Assembly: GCA_017634455.1 (NCBI GenBank)
Contig: JAGBNK010000008.1
Coordinates: forward strand, 62,001-126,000
Reading direction: 5' to 3'
DNA from: Lachnospiraceae bacterium
GTDB lineage: Bacteria; Bacillota; Clostridia; Lachnospirales; Lachnospiraceae
Length of the DNA: 64,000 nucleotides
Part shown: positions 24,698-33,987 of the stretch, one piece after another
Layout: the number at the start of each line of letters is the position of its first letter
Position numbering within the stretch: position 1 is the stretch's first letter
The notes under the pieces: model-generated
The model's database searches: none
Told to the model about the DNA's origin: nothing
The model's input: the letters and a program-made list of their open reading frames with translations, nothing else
Program-made: the position numbers and the translations under genes

Positions 24698-26299
24698 TTA
24701 ACCCCAATCCTCGTTCAACCAGTTGCGCAGCAGATTTGCCACTGCCTCTGGATTCTCGTCAACGAATTTCTCAATAAGGATTCTAGCTTCAGATTTCTCA
24801 CTAAAGCCAATATCTTCAAGCTGCTCTTCCTGCTTAGCTTCAAGAAGTGTCTCAACAGAAACCTGCTCTGCAACAGCTTCCTCTTCCTTGGTTCCTTGTA
24901 AAGTCTTGAGTACAACAAAACCAAGCATAGCCAGAATAAGTACAGCTAATACGATCTGTAAAATGTCTGTAATACCAATATTTGGTCCCTGTGCATATTC
25001 AAACATAGGAATCTGATATGCCACAATTGTAATATTTTCCGGAGCAATTCCTGTAGCTTTGGATACCAAATTAACGAAATCCTCATCTACATCAGTCTTT
25101 ACTCTGTCACTATTTGCAGCAACAAACTGATCAAATGTCTGATCTGCAAGTGTGCCATCAGCCTTTAATTTTTCCTCATCATATACAACATATGATGTGG
25201 CAACAACAGAAATAGATGATGTCTCATAATCTATTGTACCAACTTCCTTCTCTGTCTCTGTAATCTTCTGATCTGGTAAATAATCCTTGGTAAATTCCTT
25301 GGATGAAGAAGAAGACTGTTCATTGTCCTCCAGAACATATGTAGTATCATCATCATTGGTATCTGTTCCCGGAACTCCGCCAACACCTGATGTATTCTTA
25401 GTCTCCTTGGATGTCTCACTATCCAGATAACCCTCAGTTCTGCCTTCATCTACGGAATAGTCATAATCCGTTATTTTTTCCTTGTCGAAATTCATCACCA
25501 GATTCATTCCAACATCAACATTATCATATACATCTGTTCCTAAAAGAACGCTCTTTACTTCATTTACAACAACAGCCTGAGCCTTGGCTTTAGCTGAAAG
25601 ATTTGATGAAGCCTGTCCGGCAACAGTAGATTCATCTCCACCTGAGAAGAGAACATTTGCCGCACTATCCAAAATCAAAATATTTTTTGGTGTATCATTT
25701 CCAAGGCCAGTAGCAACAAATTGTGCAATACCTGCAGCCTGATTTTCGTCCAAATCCTTCTTTAAAGTAAGTACAATATTGGCATAGGCATCTTCCTTCT
25801 CTGACAGAAGAGTTCCATCATTTTCCGGAAGAGATAATGTAACCTTGGCTGAATCAACCTGCTCTATAGTAGCAAGCTCTGAAGCAAATTTATCTTCAAG
25901 ATAAAGCTTGTACTTCTTCTGCTTGTCAGCTTCTGTAGTAGCAAAACTTCCATTGACAGCATCCTCAATAGTATAGCCATCTGCTCTAACCTTGTTGGTA
26001 CCCAGCAAGATATTGGCATTAGCATAATCTTCCTGCTTAACTTTGTATATCATTCCAGTGTCATCCACTTCATAAGCAATGGATTCACCGTCCAATAAAT
26101 CCTTTACAGTTGAAGCTTCTTGAGCTGTCTCGCATGTAATAAGATTTACCATATTCGGTCTTGAAACAACATAGCCCAAAATCACAAGAGCAATGATGAC
26201 AGCAGCCAAAATACTGATCATCAAAGCTTTCTGTCTGGTATTAAATTTTTTCCACCATTCAATTATTTTATTTAAAATATTTTGAATCTGTTCCGGCAT
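24698..26299 (-). CDS. fliF: FliF, MS-ring protein
   Basis: FliF (533 residues) has two membrane helices, about 27-47 (LMISILAAVIIALVILGYVV) and about 440-465 (ILQIVLAVLILAMLGFVVL). Ring-building motifs lie between them, including the YscJ-like region with KVTLSLPENDGTLLSEKE. The C-terminal tail ends LLRNWLNEDWG, the conserved FliG-binding segment. Twenty to thirty copies form the MS ring, the base for assembly. It follows fliE and precedes fliG by three bases. Confidence 0.96.
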   Translation of the reverse strand: MPEQIQNILNKIIEWWKKFNTRQKALMISILAAVIIALVILGYVVSRPNMVNLITCETAQEASTVKDLLDGESIAYEVDDTGMIYKVKQEDYANANILLGTNKVRADGYTIEDAVNGSFATTEADKQKKYKLYLEDKFASELATIEQVDSAKVTLSLPENDGTLLSEKEDAYANIVLTLKKDLDENQAAGIAQFVATGLGNDTPKNILILDSAANVLFSGGDESTVAGQASSNLSAKAKAQAVVVNEVKSVLLGTDVYDNVDVGMNLVMNFDKEKITDYDYSVDEGRTEGYLDSETSKETKNTSGVGGVPGTDTNDDDTTYVLEDNEQSSSSSKEFTKDYLPDQKITETEKEVGTIDYETSSISVVATSYVVYDEEKLKADGTLADQTFDQFVAANSDRVKTDVDEDFVNLVSKATGIAPENITIVAYQIPMFEYAQGPNIGITDILQIVLAVLILAMLGFVVLKTLQGTKEEEAVAEQVSVETLLEAKQEEQLEDIGFSEKSEARILIEKFVDENPEAVANLLRNWLNEDWG

Positions 26300-26351
26300 T
26301 TCCTATCCCCTATTCATAAATACTATTACATCTGCGAGTTCACAAATACAA

Positions 26352-26666
26352 CTACATCTGCATATTCATAATACTGTTGTAGCTCTCAATAAATTTATCT
26401 CTGACAGCCACTGTATATTGCAAAGCCAGGTTAGCTTTCTGCTCAGCAATAAGTAAGTCATGCACATTGTCCGACTCACCCAGTGCAAAGGAAATCTCCT
26501 GAGCATTGGCTTCATTCTGTAATGTGTTGGTATCCTTTACCATCTGCATAGCAGAACTTAAAACCGAATCAAAACCTGCTCCATTGGTCTTACCTGTCAC
26601 AGGTGTTGTGGTTCCATTTGTTTTATATAAGCTATCTAAAGCTGATATATCCATATTGGCCTCCAT
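26352..26666 (-). CDS. fliE: FliE, MS ring-rod junction protein
   Basis: This is a small protein of 104 residues with the family pattern GFDSVLSSAMQMVKDTNTLQNEA, then HDLLIAEQKANLALQYTVAVRDK and the C-terminal YNSIMNMQM. FliE connects the MS ring to the rod and is exported early. Two ATGs are close; the second, at codon 5 (MDISALDSL), could be the real start. It is in the flgC-fliE-fliF order common to Firmicutes. Confidence 0.93.
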   Translation of the reverse strand: MEANMDISALDSLYKTNGTTTPVTGKTNGAGFDSVLSSAMQMVKDTNTLQNEANAQEISFALGESDNVHDLLIAEQKANLALQYTVAVRDKFIESYNSIMNMQM

Positions 26667-26752
26667 TAATTCAAAATCAAATGTTGATTAAAATCATATG
26701 TTGATCAAAACCCTCATAACAGCATCAACACAAAGCTATTATGTGAAATATA

Positions 26753-27193
26753 TTACTGTCCTATCTGTAACCCTGCCTGAACCATGCTCTTCATAGAATT
26801 AAAAGCTGTAACATTGGCCTCATAAGAACGGCTGGAATCAATAAGATTGGTCATCTCTGTAACTGTATTTACATTTGGATAACTTACATATCCATTCTCA
26901 TCAGCATCAGGATGACTAGGATCATATGTCATAATAAAATCTGTCTCTGTATCCTCTGAAACCTTGGTAACCTTCACTCCATTTCCATTAAAGGTCTGGG
27001 TTCCTTCTAAAACCTCCTTGAAAGAAGGTGATTTAGTCTTCTCTTCAAAAGTTACAATCTTGCGTCTGTAAGGAGTTCCATCCTCAGTTCTTGTTGTATT
27101 AACATTGGCAATATTTTCAGCGATTGTATCCATTCTGAATCGCTGAGCAGTCATTCCTGAAGCTGCTATATCAAATGATTGAAATAAACCCAT
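26753..27193 (-). CDS. flgC: FlgC, flagellar rod protein
   Basis: FlgC (146 residues) has the axial N-terminus with DIAASGMTAQRFRMDTIAENIANVNTT and a C-terminal helix NVTAFNSMKSMVQAGLQIGQ. It is a component of the proximal rod. It lies 16 bp after flgB and 86 bp before fliE. The 86-bp gap contains nothing I recognise. Confidence 0.95.
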   Translation of the reverse strand: MGLFQSFDIAASGMTAQRFRMDTIAENIANVNTTRTEDGTPYRRKIVTFEEKTKSPSFKEVLEGTQTFNGNGVKVTKVSEDTETDFIMTYDPSHPDADENGYVSYPNVNTVTEMTNLIDSSRSYEANVTAFNSMKSMVQAGLQIGQ

Positions 27194-27209
27194 AAATATT
27201 CACCTCCGC

Positions 27210-27599
27210 TTATTTAATAACCGATCTGAATCTGTCAAATTCTCTTGATACTGCACTTGTGAGAGTCTGATATCTAAGTTGCTCCGATGCAATTTCCACA
27301 TTTTCAGTATCAATATCTACATTGTTGCCATCTAATCTATATGAATATGAGCCATAATCTGTATAGATTGTGGGATCTAATTTCTGAACTGCAACATTTT
27401 TCACCGCATCATCTAAACCTTTGTATTTGGTATTGCGCAATTCACTCTCCAAAACACTTTGAAATTCTACATCCTGTCGCTTGTATCCTGGTGTGTCCAC
27501 ATTGGCCACATTATTGGCCAAGGCACTCTCTCTGAGCCAGCTGGCATCAGCGGCTTTACCAAGTACATCCACATAGCTAAATGCATTCGAATTTAACAT
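27210..27599 (-). CDS. flgB: FlgB, flagellar rod protein
   Basis: FlgB (129 residues) is the first gene of the flagellar operon. It has the rod motif LANNVANVDTPGYKRQDVEF (residues about 28-47) and the C-terminal ASEQLRYQTLTSAVSREF. It is one of the first rod subunits to be exported. The ATG at 27599 has AGAGGAGGAAGCC just upstream. Its upstream region carries a sigma-A promoter and CodY-box-like sequence. Confidence 0.95.
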   Translation of the reverse strand: MLNSNAFSYVDVLGKAADASWLRESALANNVANVDTPGYKRQDVEFQSVLESELRNTKYKGLDDAVKNVAVQKLDPTIYTDYGSYSYRLDGNNVDIDTENVEIASEQLRYQTLTSAVSREFDRFRSVIK

Positions 27600-27641
27600 A
27601 GGCTTCCTCCTCTAGGCATACTATTAGCCCAATCTTATTTT

Positions 27642-27669
27642 ATTATAATGTATATTCACAAAAACACAA
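27642..27669 (-). promoter_or_regulatory. Sigma-A promoter of the flagellar operon
   Basis: On the minus strand a perfect TATAAT (27642-27647) follows TTGTGT (27664-27669) with 16 bases between. The start point would be about 35 bases before the flgB ATG. I saw no sigma-28 type site (TAAA-N15-GCCGATAA) here. The sequence AAAACACAAG occurs twice upstream (27661 and 27707). Confidence 0.7.
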
Positions 27670-27730
27670 GAGTTTTTACACTATATTGTGTGTTTTTTAT
27701 TTTTCAAAACACAAGGTTTAGTTTTTTAGC

Positions 27731-27745
27731 AATTTTCAGATTTAT
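27731..27745. promoter_or_regulatory. CodY-box-like site upstream of flgB
   Basis: AATTTTCAGATTTAT matches the CodY consensus AATTTTCWGAAAATT at 11 of 15 positions. A second partial match containing ATTTTCAGA lies at 27772-27780. They are 60-110 bases upstream of the flgB -35 box. CodY represses the fla/che operon in Bacillus subtilis. In AT-rich DNA, an 11/15 match alone is weak. Confidence 0.4.
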
Positions 27746-27783
27746 TAAAATATTTTTACTTCAAACCATTATTTTCAGAGAGC

Positions 27784-27814
27784 AAAAAAGGGACTTACCA
27801 AAGTAAGTCCCTTT
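27784..27814 (-). terminator. Terminator of codY
   Basis: On the minus strand AAAGGGACTTAC and GTAAGTCCCTTT form a 12-bp perfect stem with a 4-base loop, followed by a T-run (TTTTTTGCT). It lies 54 bases after the codY stop and separates codY from the flagellar promoter. Confidence 0.85.
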
Positions 27815-27868
27815 AAATAAACACATCCATGTGTATTTATATATCGGATTAATTTAATCAAAAATTAA

Positions 27869-28645
27869 TTACTTGTCTTTCTTAAGTGAATCAAGCTCAT
27901 CAAATACAGCATCATTTAATACTTTGATATATGTACCCTTCATTCCTGATGAACGAGACTCAATAACTCCAGCACTCTCAAACTTTCTCAAAGCATTTAC
28001 AATAACAGAACGAGTAATACCTACTCTGTCAGCAATCTTGGATGCAACCAGGATGCCCTCTGTGCCCTGAAGCTCATCAAAAATATGTACAATAGCTTCC
28101 AACTCTGAAAAAGACAATGTGCTAATTGCAGATTTAACAATCTGAACTTTGCGGTTCTCCTCTGCATTTTCCTCATTTACAGAGCGCATCATCTCAAGAC
28201 CAACTACTGTTGTTCCATACTCAACCAGGATAATATCATCAATATCATACTGGCGATCATATCTGTATACAAACAAAGTACCTAATCTCTCACCTGCAAT
28301 ATCAAGAGGTGCAATAATTGCTGAATATTTATTAATATCAGCAGATTCAAAGCCCAATGTCTGTAAGTTAACATTTTCCTTAGTTGATAGAATTCCAAGG
28401 AGACGCTCATTTAACATCTCATCAACGAATCCGCCAACCTCTTCTACAATAAGTTCTGTAATATCAGGAGTTCCCTCTGCCTGGCTCACGCCAAGGACCT
28501 TGCCTTTCTTACTGATTACAAGCACGCTTGAATCCAAAATATCAGTAAGCACAGAACATATATCATTAAATACAACCTTTGATGAATTGTTGTTATGCAG
28601 AAGCTTACCAATCTTTCTTGTTTTGTCTAACAACTGAACACTCAT
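27869..28645 (-). CDS. codY: CodY, GTP/branched-chain amino acid-sensing repressor
   Basis: CodY has 258 residues from the ATG at 28645, which has GGAGG six bases upstream; an ATG-like start 30 bases earlier lacks one. The start MSVQLLDKTRKIGKLLHNN and the GAF domain lead to a C-terminal winged helix with ASKIADRVGITRSVIVNALR, the CodY DNA-reading motif. CodY senses isoleucine and GTP and represses starvation genes, including motility in some Firmicutes. Its place directly before flgB matches B. subtilis. A 13/15 CodY box lies upstream, so it probably regulates itself. Confidence 0.97.
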   Translation of the reverse strand: MSVQLLDKTRKIGKLLHNNNSSKVVFNDICSVLTDILDSSVLVISKKGKVLGVSQAEGTPDITELIVEEVGGFVDEMLNERLLGILSTKENVNLQTLGFESADINKYSAIIAPLDIAGERLGTLFVYRYDRQYDIDDIILVEYGTTVVGLEMMRSVNEENAEENRKVQIVKSAISTLSFSELEAIVHIFDELQGTEGILVASKIADRVGITRSVIVNALRKFESAGVIESRSSGMKGTYIKVLNDAVFDELDSLKKDK

Positions 28646-28777
28646 TTTATACCTCCAACATTCCCTTGGTCGCACAGTCTAATGCAACCGGATTTGTAAT
28701 ATTAATCTCTCCCCAACCAAGACCTATTGGGTCTTCGTATAAAACTGATTTTAACATCATCCCGAAACAATTTCAAT

Positions 28778-28792
28778 AAATTTCAGAATATT
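28778..28792. promoter_or_regulatory. Strong CodY box upstream of codY
   Basis: AAATTTCAGAATATT matches the CodY consensus AATTTTCWGAAAATT at 13 of 15 positions. It is about 130 bases upstream of the codY start, in the 224-bp gap after topA. Autoregulation of codY is known in several Firmicutes. Confidence 0.65.
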
Positions 28793-28869
28793 TAGTCGAA
28801 TAAGGCATAAAAACTTTTTTCACAAACACTATTATCTAATCTGTATTGACAACAGTGGTAATTTGTCAA

Positions 28870-30942
28870 TTATTCCCGTCTATCTTCTGTATGACGGCAT
28901 TCTTCATTCTGGCATACTAATTTATTTCCCTTTTCAACCATGAAGCCACCACATACAGGGCATGGTTTTGAAACTGGCTTAGACCAGCTCATGAAATCGC
29001 ACTCTGTATTATTCTCACAACCATAGAATCTACGACCCTTCTTGGATTTTCTAACCACAATGTCCTTACCGCATTTTGGACATGCCACACCGATTTTTTC
29101 CAAATATGGCTTGGTATTTCTACAGTCAGGAAATCCAGGACAAGCCAGAAACTTACCATGTGGGCCATATTTTATAACCATGTTACGGCCGCACTCCTCG
29201 CAGATAATATCAGTCTCCTCATCTGCAATTGTGACTTTCTCCAATTCCTTCTCAGCCTTCTTAACAGCTACATCCAAATCAGGATAGAAATTCTCTACAA
29301 CAGATTTCCATTTTACCTTGCCCTCTTCAACCTGATCCAGCAAGCTTTCTAAGTTTGCTGTAAAATGATCATCAACAATACTTGGGAACTGTTCCTTCAT
29401 TATATTATTGACCACATCTCCCAACTCAGTCACATATATATTTCTACCCTCTTTGACAATATATCTTCTCTTCAAGATAGTAGAAATTGTTGGAGAATAA
29501 GTACTTGGTCTACCAATTCCAAGCTCCTCCATTGTATGTACCAAAGATGCCTCTGTAAAATGAGGTGCTGGCTGTGTGAAATGTTGCTTCTCCTCCACAG
29601 ATTTCAACTTAATCTGAGTATCCTCAGTAAGTTTATCAAGTCCAGGAAGCTTGCTTTCCTTCTTCTCGTCAGCCTCTGTATACACCAGCATATATCCATC
29701 AAATTTTCTGATAGAATCTGCAGCTGTAAAGATATAATCACCAGCAGAAAGCTTCACGCTCTTGGTCTCATCAACAGCATTGCTCATCTGACTGGCTGCG
29801 AATCGTCTCCAAATCAGCTGATACAATCTGTACTGATCTCTAGATAGCGAATCCTTTACATCCTCTGGCGTTCTATTAATATCTGAAGGTCTAATAGCCT
29901 CATGGGCATCCTGAATCTTGTTATCAGATTTCTGTACGCTTCCAAGCTTATTCTTGAGATATTCTTCTCCATAATTTGCAGAAATGAATTCCATTGCTGC
30001 AGCCTTGGCCTCATCAGATACACGAACAGAGTCTGTACGCAAGTAAGTAATCAAACCAACTGTACCCTGTCCCTTTACATCTACACCTTCGTACAACTGC
30101 TGAGCAATTCTCATGGTCTTCTGAATAGAGAAATTCAAAGCTTTGGATGCCTCCTGTTGCATGGTACTTGTAGTAAATGGAAGAGGCGACTTGCGCTCTC
30201 TACTTCCAGTCTTCACACTCTCCACTGCAAATGTGGCATCCTTTAATACATCCTTTATTTTCTCGGCTTCATCCTTGCTATTGATCTCGATCTTATTGGA
30301 TCTGTCTCCGTAGAATTTAGCCTCAAAGGTCTTCTTGTTATCTGCATTTTCAATGACGGCATCTATTGTATAGTATTCTGTTGGAATAAATGAATCAATC
30401 TCAGCTTCCCTGTCACATATTAATCTCAATGCAACTGACTGTACTCTACCAGCACTTAAGCCTCTCTTAACCTTGGCCCAAAGCAAAGGACTAATCTTGT
30501 ATCCAACCATACGGTCAAGCATTCTTCTAGCCTGCTGTGAATCCACCAGATTCATATCAATATCACGGGGATTCTTGAGAGAATTCTTGACTACATTCTT
30601 GGTAATCTCGTTGAAAGTTATACGAGATACATTCTTGTCTTCCAATTTCAAAGCTTTGATCAAATGCCAAGAAATAGCTTCACCCTCACGGTCGGGATCC
30701 GTTGCGAGATAAATTTTGTCAGCCTTTTTGGCTTCCTTTCTCAAGCTTGCAAGCAACTCTCCCTTGCCTCTAATGGTTATATATTTTGGTTCATAATCAT
30801 TTTCCGGATCAAAACCTAATTGACTCTTTGGCAAATCTCTTACATGGCCGTTAGAAGCCATAACCTCGTAATTCTTGCCCAGAAACTTCTTGATTGTCTT
30901 CACCTTTGCTGGTGATTCCACTATAACTAAATACTTCGCCAT
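28870..30942 (-). CDS. topA: TopA, DNA topoisomerase I
   Basis: The 690-residue type IA topoisomerase begins with the Toprim domain (MAKYLVIVESPAKVKTIKKF, then DPDREGEAIS). The active-site Tyr is in GLITYLRTDSVR. Three C-terminal four-Cys zinc modules follow: CEECGRNMV...CPGFPDC, CPKCGKD...CENNTEC and CPVCGGF...CQNEEC. It relaxes negative supercoils. The dprA-topA order with codY nearby matches B. subtilis, where trmFO, codV and clpQY lie between. Confidence 0.97.
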   Translation of the reverse strand: MAKYLVIVESPAKVKTIKKFLGKNYEVMASNGHVRDLPKSQLGFDPENDYEPKYITIRGKGELLASLRKEAKKADKIYLATDPDREGEAISWHLIKALKLEDKNVSRITFNEITKNVVKNSLKNPRDIDMNLVDSQQARRMLDRMVGYKISPLLWAKVKRGLSAGRVQSVALRLICDREAEIDSFIPTEYYTIDAVIENADNKKTFEAKFYGDRSNKIEINSKDEAEKIKDVLKDATFAVESVKTGSRERKSPLPFTTSTMQQEASKALNFSIQKTMRIAQQLYEGVDVKGQGTVGLITYLRTDSVRVSDEAKAAAMEFISANYGEEYLKNKLGSVQKSDNKIQDAHEAIRPSDINRTPEDVKDSLSRDQYRLYQLIWRRFAASQMSNAVDETKSVKLSAGDYIFTAADSIRKFDGYMLVYTEADEKKESKLPGLDKLTEDTQIKLKSVEEKQHFTQPAPHFTEASLVHTMEELGIGRPSTYSPTISTILKRRYIVKEGRNIYVTELGDVVNNIMKEQFPSIVDDHFTANLESLLDQVEEGKVKWKSVVENFYPDLDVAVKKAEKELEKVTIADEETDIICEECGRNMVIKYGPHGKFLACPGFPDCRNTKPYLEKIGVACPKCGKDIVVRKSKKGRRFYGCENNTECDFMSWSKPVSKPCPVCGGFMVEKGNKLVCQNEECRHTEDRRE

Positions 30943-31002
30943 GAAATCCTACTCCTTAATAATAGAAATCAAAAGCAACTATACACCAAGGTTTTTTGTT
31001 TT

Positions 31003-32097
31003 TCAATATGTATTTTCTGAAATCACATATTGATTTTTAAATTTTTCGGATATAAGTCCCTTTTCAACCAAGCCTATTATAATAGAAAGAACTTCTAAAT
31101 AATTCATGTCAGAATTATCAATTATTGTATTGAGACTGGTTGGATAATAATCAACTAAAGCATATATTTCCCGCTCCTGAGGCGTTAAATTCCTGAGAAG
31201 ATTATCTCTCTCTGGCAATAGATTAATATGTTCCAGATTAACATCCATTAATGACTGCACAAAGTCCTCAGAAGATGTAATTATGGAAGCCCCCTGATTT
31301 ATTAATCTATTACATCCCTCGCTCATTTTGTCAGTAATCCTGCCAGGAACTACATATATATCCTTGCCCTGTTCCAAAGCAAAGTCTACTGTAATCAATG
31401 AACCGCTCTTCTTTCTGGCTTCCACCACCACCAGAGATTTGGATATCCCGCTAATTATGCGATTTCTAGATGGAAACTGTCCCGCCAAAGGTTGTCTGCC
31501 ATGAGGATATTCCGATATTACGCAACCATTTTCTATAATTCTATGATATAGATTTTTATTCATGGCTGGATAACATATGTCAACTCCACAACCTAATACT
31601 GCAACAGTTCGCCCTCCCGCATCCAGACAGCCTACATGGGACGCAGAATCTATCCCCTTGGCCATGCCGCTTACTACCACAAATCCATTCTCACCTAAAG
31701 TGTAGCCTATCTCTGCAGCCATAGACTTGCCATAGGCACTACAGCTTCTGGCTCCTACCATTGCTACCATCTCATCACTAGCCCTTGGTAATTCTCCCAG
31801 AAAATATAATCCATAAGGATGATCATATACTTCAAACAAGTCCCTAGGATATTCATCATCCTCTATTGTCACCATAGATTCCCCATAGGAAGCAAACTCT
31901 CTATATTTTAAATCAAGATTATATTTCCTTGCTTGTTCAATATTTTCCACTTGATTAGCATTAAGTATCCCGCTCCAATCTTCCTTTGATTTAAATTCAT
32001 TATATACTCCTTCTGCAGAGCCATATAAATCTATTAATTTATTCTTGGCCACATTTCCCAAGCCTTCTATCTCATTAAACCAATACTTGTATTTCAT
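31003..32097 (-). CDS. dprA: DprA/Smf, DNA-processing protein
   Basis: This 364-residue DprA has the Rossmann-like core with VGARSCSAYGKSMA, VVSGMAKGIDSASHVG and GCGVDICYPAMNKNLY, and a C-terminal winged-helix (SLNTIIDNSDMNYLEVLSII). DprA loads RecA onto incoming single-stranded DNA in transformation. The start ATG at 32097 has GGGGGAG nine bases upstream. It lies between comM and topA. Confidence 0.95.
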   Translation of the reverse strand: MKYKYWFNEIEGLGNVAKNKLIDLYGSAEGVYNEFKSKEDWSGILNANQVENIEQARKYNLDLKYREFASYGESMVTIEDDEYPRDLFEVYDHPYGLYFLGELPRASDEMVAMVGARSCSAYGKSMAAEIGYTLGENGFVVVSGMAKGIDSASHVGCLDAGGRTVAVLGCGVDICYPAMNKNLYHRIIENGCVISEYPHGRQPLAGQFPSRNRIISGISKSLVVVEARKKSGSLITVDFALEQGKDIYVVPGRITDKMSEGCNRLINQGASIITSSEDFVQSLMDVNLEHINLLPERDNLLRNLTPQEREIYALVDYYPTSLNTIIDNSDMNYLEVLSIIIGLVEKGLISEKFKNQYVISENTY

Positions 32098-32187
32098 ATC
32101 TCACTCCCCCAAACACTTTTCAATAATGAATTAATCCACACTCTCATCATATGCTTCAAAATCCAGATTCATATCACAAGATATTCC

Positions 32188-33753
32188 TTAATCATTCCAG
32201 AAGTTTTGATCCATAGCTCTATAGCACAGAGCTTCCTGCAAATGTTTTATCTGAATATCTTCACTTCCATCCATATCAGCAATGGTTCTTGCAACCCTAA
32301 GTATTCTATGATAGGTTCTGGCCGTAAGTTTCATCTTGTCATACATTTTCTCCATAAATTTCTCTTCTGCCCCTTTTAAGGCACAATATTTCTCAAGCAT
32401 TCCCACAGGAATCTGACTGTTGAAATTAAAAGCTTCAAGTTTATATCTGTCCTTTTGCAAATTGTGCATCTCCACGACCCTCTGCCTAATGGAAGCAGAG
32501 CTTTCACTCATACCTATATTTTTCAAATCCATAAAGCCTACAGTTTCCGCCTGTACGCATAAATCAATTCTATCTAAGAGAGGCTGACTTAGCTTGTTCC
32601 TATAATTCTTCAAGGATCTATCACTGCAATGACATCTGTTTAAATCCGGATAATAACCACATTTACAAGGATTCATGGCTGCAACCAATGTGAAGTCCGC
32701 AGGAAATGTGAAATTGCCACTCACCCTGGATATACATACCTTTTTATCCTCTAGGGGCTGTCTCAAAATCTCTAATGTATCCTTGTTAAATTCCGTCAAC
32801 TCATCCAGAAACAGCACTCCACCATTAGCCAGAGATATTTCACCAGGTCTCACAACGCTGCCGCCTCCAACCAAACCATTAGGAGTTATCGTATGATGAG
32901 GGCTCCTAAAAGGTCTATGGTTAATCAGACCTTCCCGCTCTCCAAACAAACCACATGCACTATATATTTTGGAAATCTGTATCTGCTCCTCAGGTGTCAT
33001 ATCCGGCAATATGGAGGGAATACACTTGGCAATCATGGTCTTTCCTGCTCCCGGCGGTCCCACCATCAATATATTATGCATACCTGATATGGCAACTTCA
33101 CATGCTCTTCTAAGCATTTTCTGCCCATTAATATTGGCAAAATCATATTTATCATCCGATATTATGTCTTCCCTCACTTCATCAGACACATCATCTCCAT
33201 ATGCCTTATCATTCAAATTGTCATTACCAGTCTCGAGTTCCTGGGCTTTGGTCAAGAAAGTTATAGCTTGATTTAAGTTCTGCACTGGTATAATTTTCAT
33301 ATCAGGAACAAGGCCGGCTTCCTTGGCATTAACAGCAGGTACAATGCAGACTTTGATTCCCCTTTCCTTCGCTGTAATAATCATGGATAATATGCCATTC
33401 ACTCCATTTACCTCACCATTTAAAGACAGCTCACCCACAATAATCATCTGATTTATATCATCATTTTCTATAACACCCATTGCAGCCAAAATGGAAATAG
33501 CCATTGGCAAATCAAAGCCTGTACCTGTCTTGCGCACATTTCCCGGAGCGAAATTCACAGTAATCCTCTTTACCGGGAGCGAATACCCAGCCCCCTTCAA
33601 GGCAGTTCTAACTCTCTCCCTGGACTCCCTCACCTCAGAAGACAGAGACCCAACCATATCGAAGACAGGCATACCATCACTGATATCCGTCTCTACAGAT
33701 ACCATCAACGCCTCAATTCCATACAAGACTGCAGTATTGATACAACTATACAT
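32188..33753 (-). CDS. comM: ComM/YifB-type Mg chelatase-like AAA+ ATPase
   Basis: The protein is about 521 residues from the ATG at 33753, with AGGAGAGG upstream; a start 30 bases earlier lacks support. It has the Lon-C-like N-terminal domain (RITVNFAPGNVRKTGTGFDL), the P-loop MVGPPGAGKTMIAK, Walker B GVLFLDELTEF, and a zinc-like CKCGYYPDLNRCHC segment. ComM promotes branch migration during natural transformation. Adjacent dprA suggests a small competence-related operon. Confidence 0.93.
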   Translation of the reverse strand: MYSCINTAVLYGIEALMVSVETDISDGMPVFDMVGSLSSEVRESRERVRTALKGAGYSLPVKRITVNFAPGNVRKTGTGFDLPMAISILAAMGVIENDDINQMIIVGELSLNGEVNGVNGILSMIITAKERGIKVCIVPAVNAKEAGLVPDMKIIPVQNLNQAITFLTKAQELETGNDNLNDKAYGDDVSDEVREDIISDDKYDFANINGQKMLRRACEVAISGMHNILMVGPPGAGKTMIAKCIPSILPDMTPEEQIQISKIYSACGLFGEREGLINHRPFRSPHHTITPNGLVGGGSVVRPGEISLANGGVLFLDELTEFNKDTLEILRQPLEDKKVCISRVSGNFTFPADFTLVAAMNPCKCGYYPDLNRCHCSDRSLKNYRNKLSQPLLDRIDLCVQAETVGFMDLKNIGMSESSASIRQRVVEMHNLQKDRYKLEAFNFNSQIPVGMLEKYCALKGAEEKFMEKMYDKMKLTARTYHRILRVARTIADMDGSEDIQIKHLQEALCYRAMDQNFWND

Positions 33754-33905
33754 ATAAGATCCTCTCCTAACAGCCAGAGCCATAAAATCATTTATATTAA
33801 CTTAAATAGTAAGACGAGAAAAGGTTACAAAAAATCAACAAGAAAATTTGTAAAGAGCCTAAATTGAAAGGATAAATAGATACTTCTAAATATATAAAAG
33901 AAAAA

Positions 33906-33927
33906 TCCACAGGGAAATCCCTGTGGA
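33906..33927 (-). terminator. Terminator after trpS
   Basis: On the minus strand TCCACAGGGA and TCCCTGTGGA form a near-perfect 10-bp stem with a very short loop, followed by TTTTTCTTTT. It lies in the 234-bp gap between trpS and comM. Confidence 0.75.
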
Positions 33928-33987
33928 AATGATAAAAAAGACATCTATAATATAGCAAGTCATGCTAAATATTTCAACTATAATTTA

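Noticed and set aside
33784-33987. Search for a T-box or other leader RNA near trpS, gltX or argS
   Set aside because: No T-box core (AGGGTGGNACCGCG-like) was seen in the gaps; only promoters and terminators.
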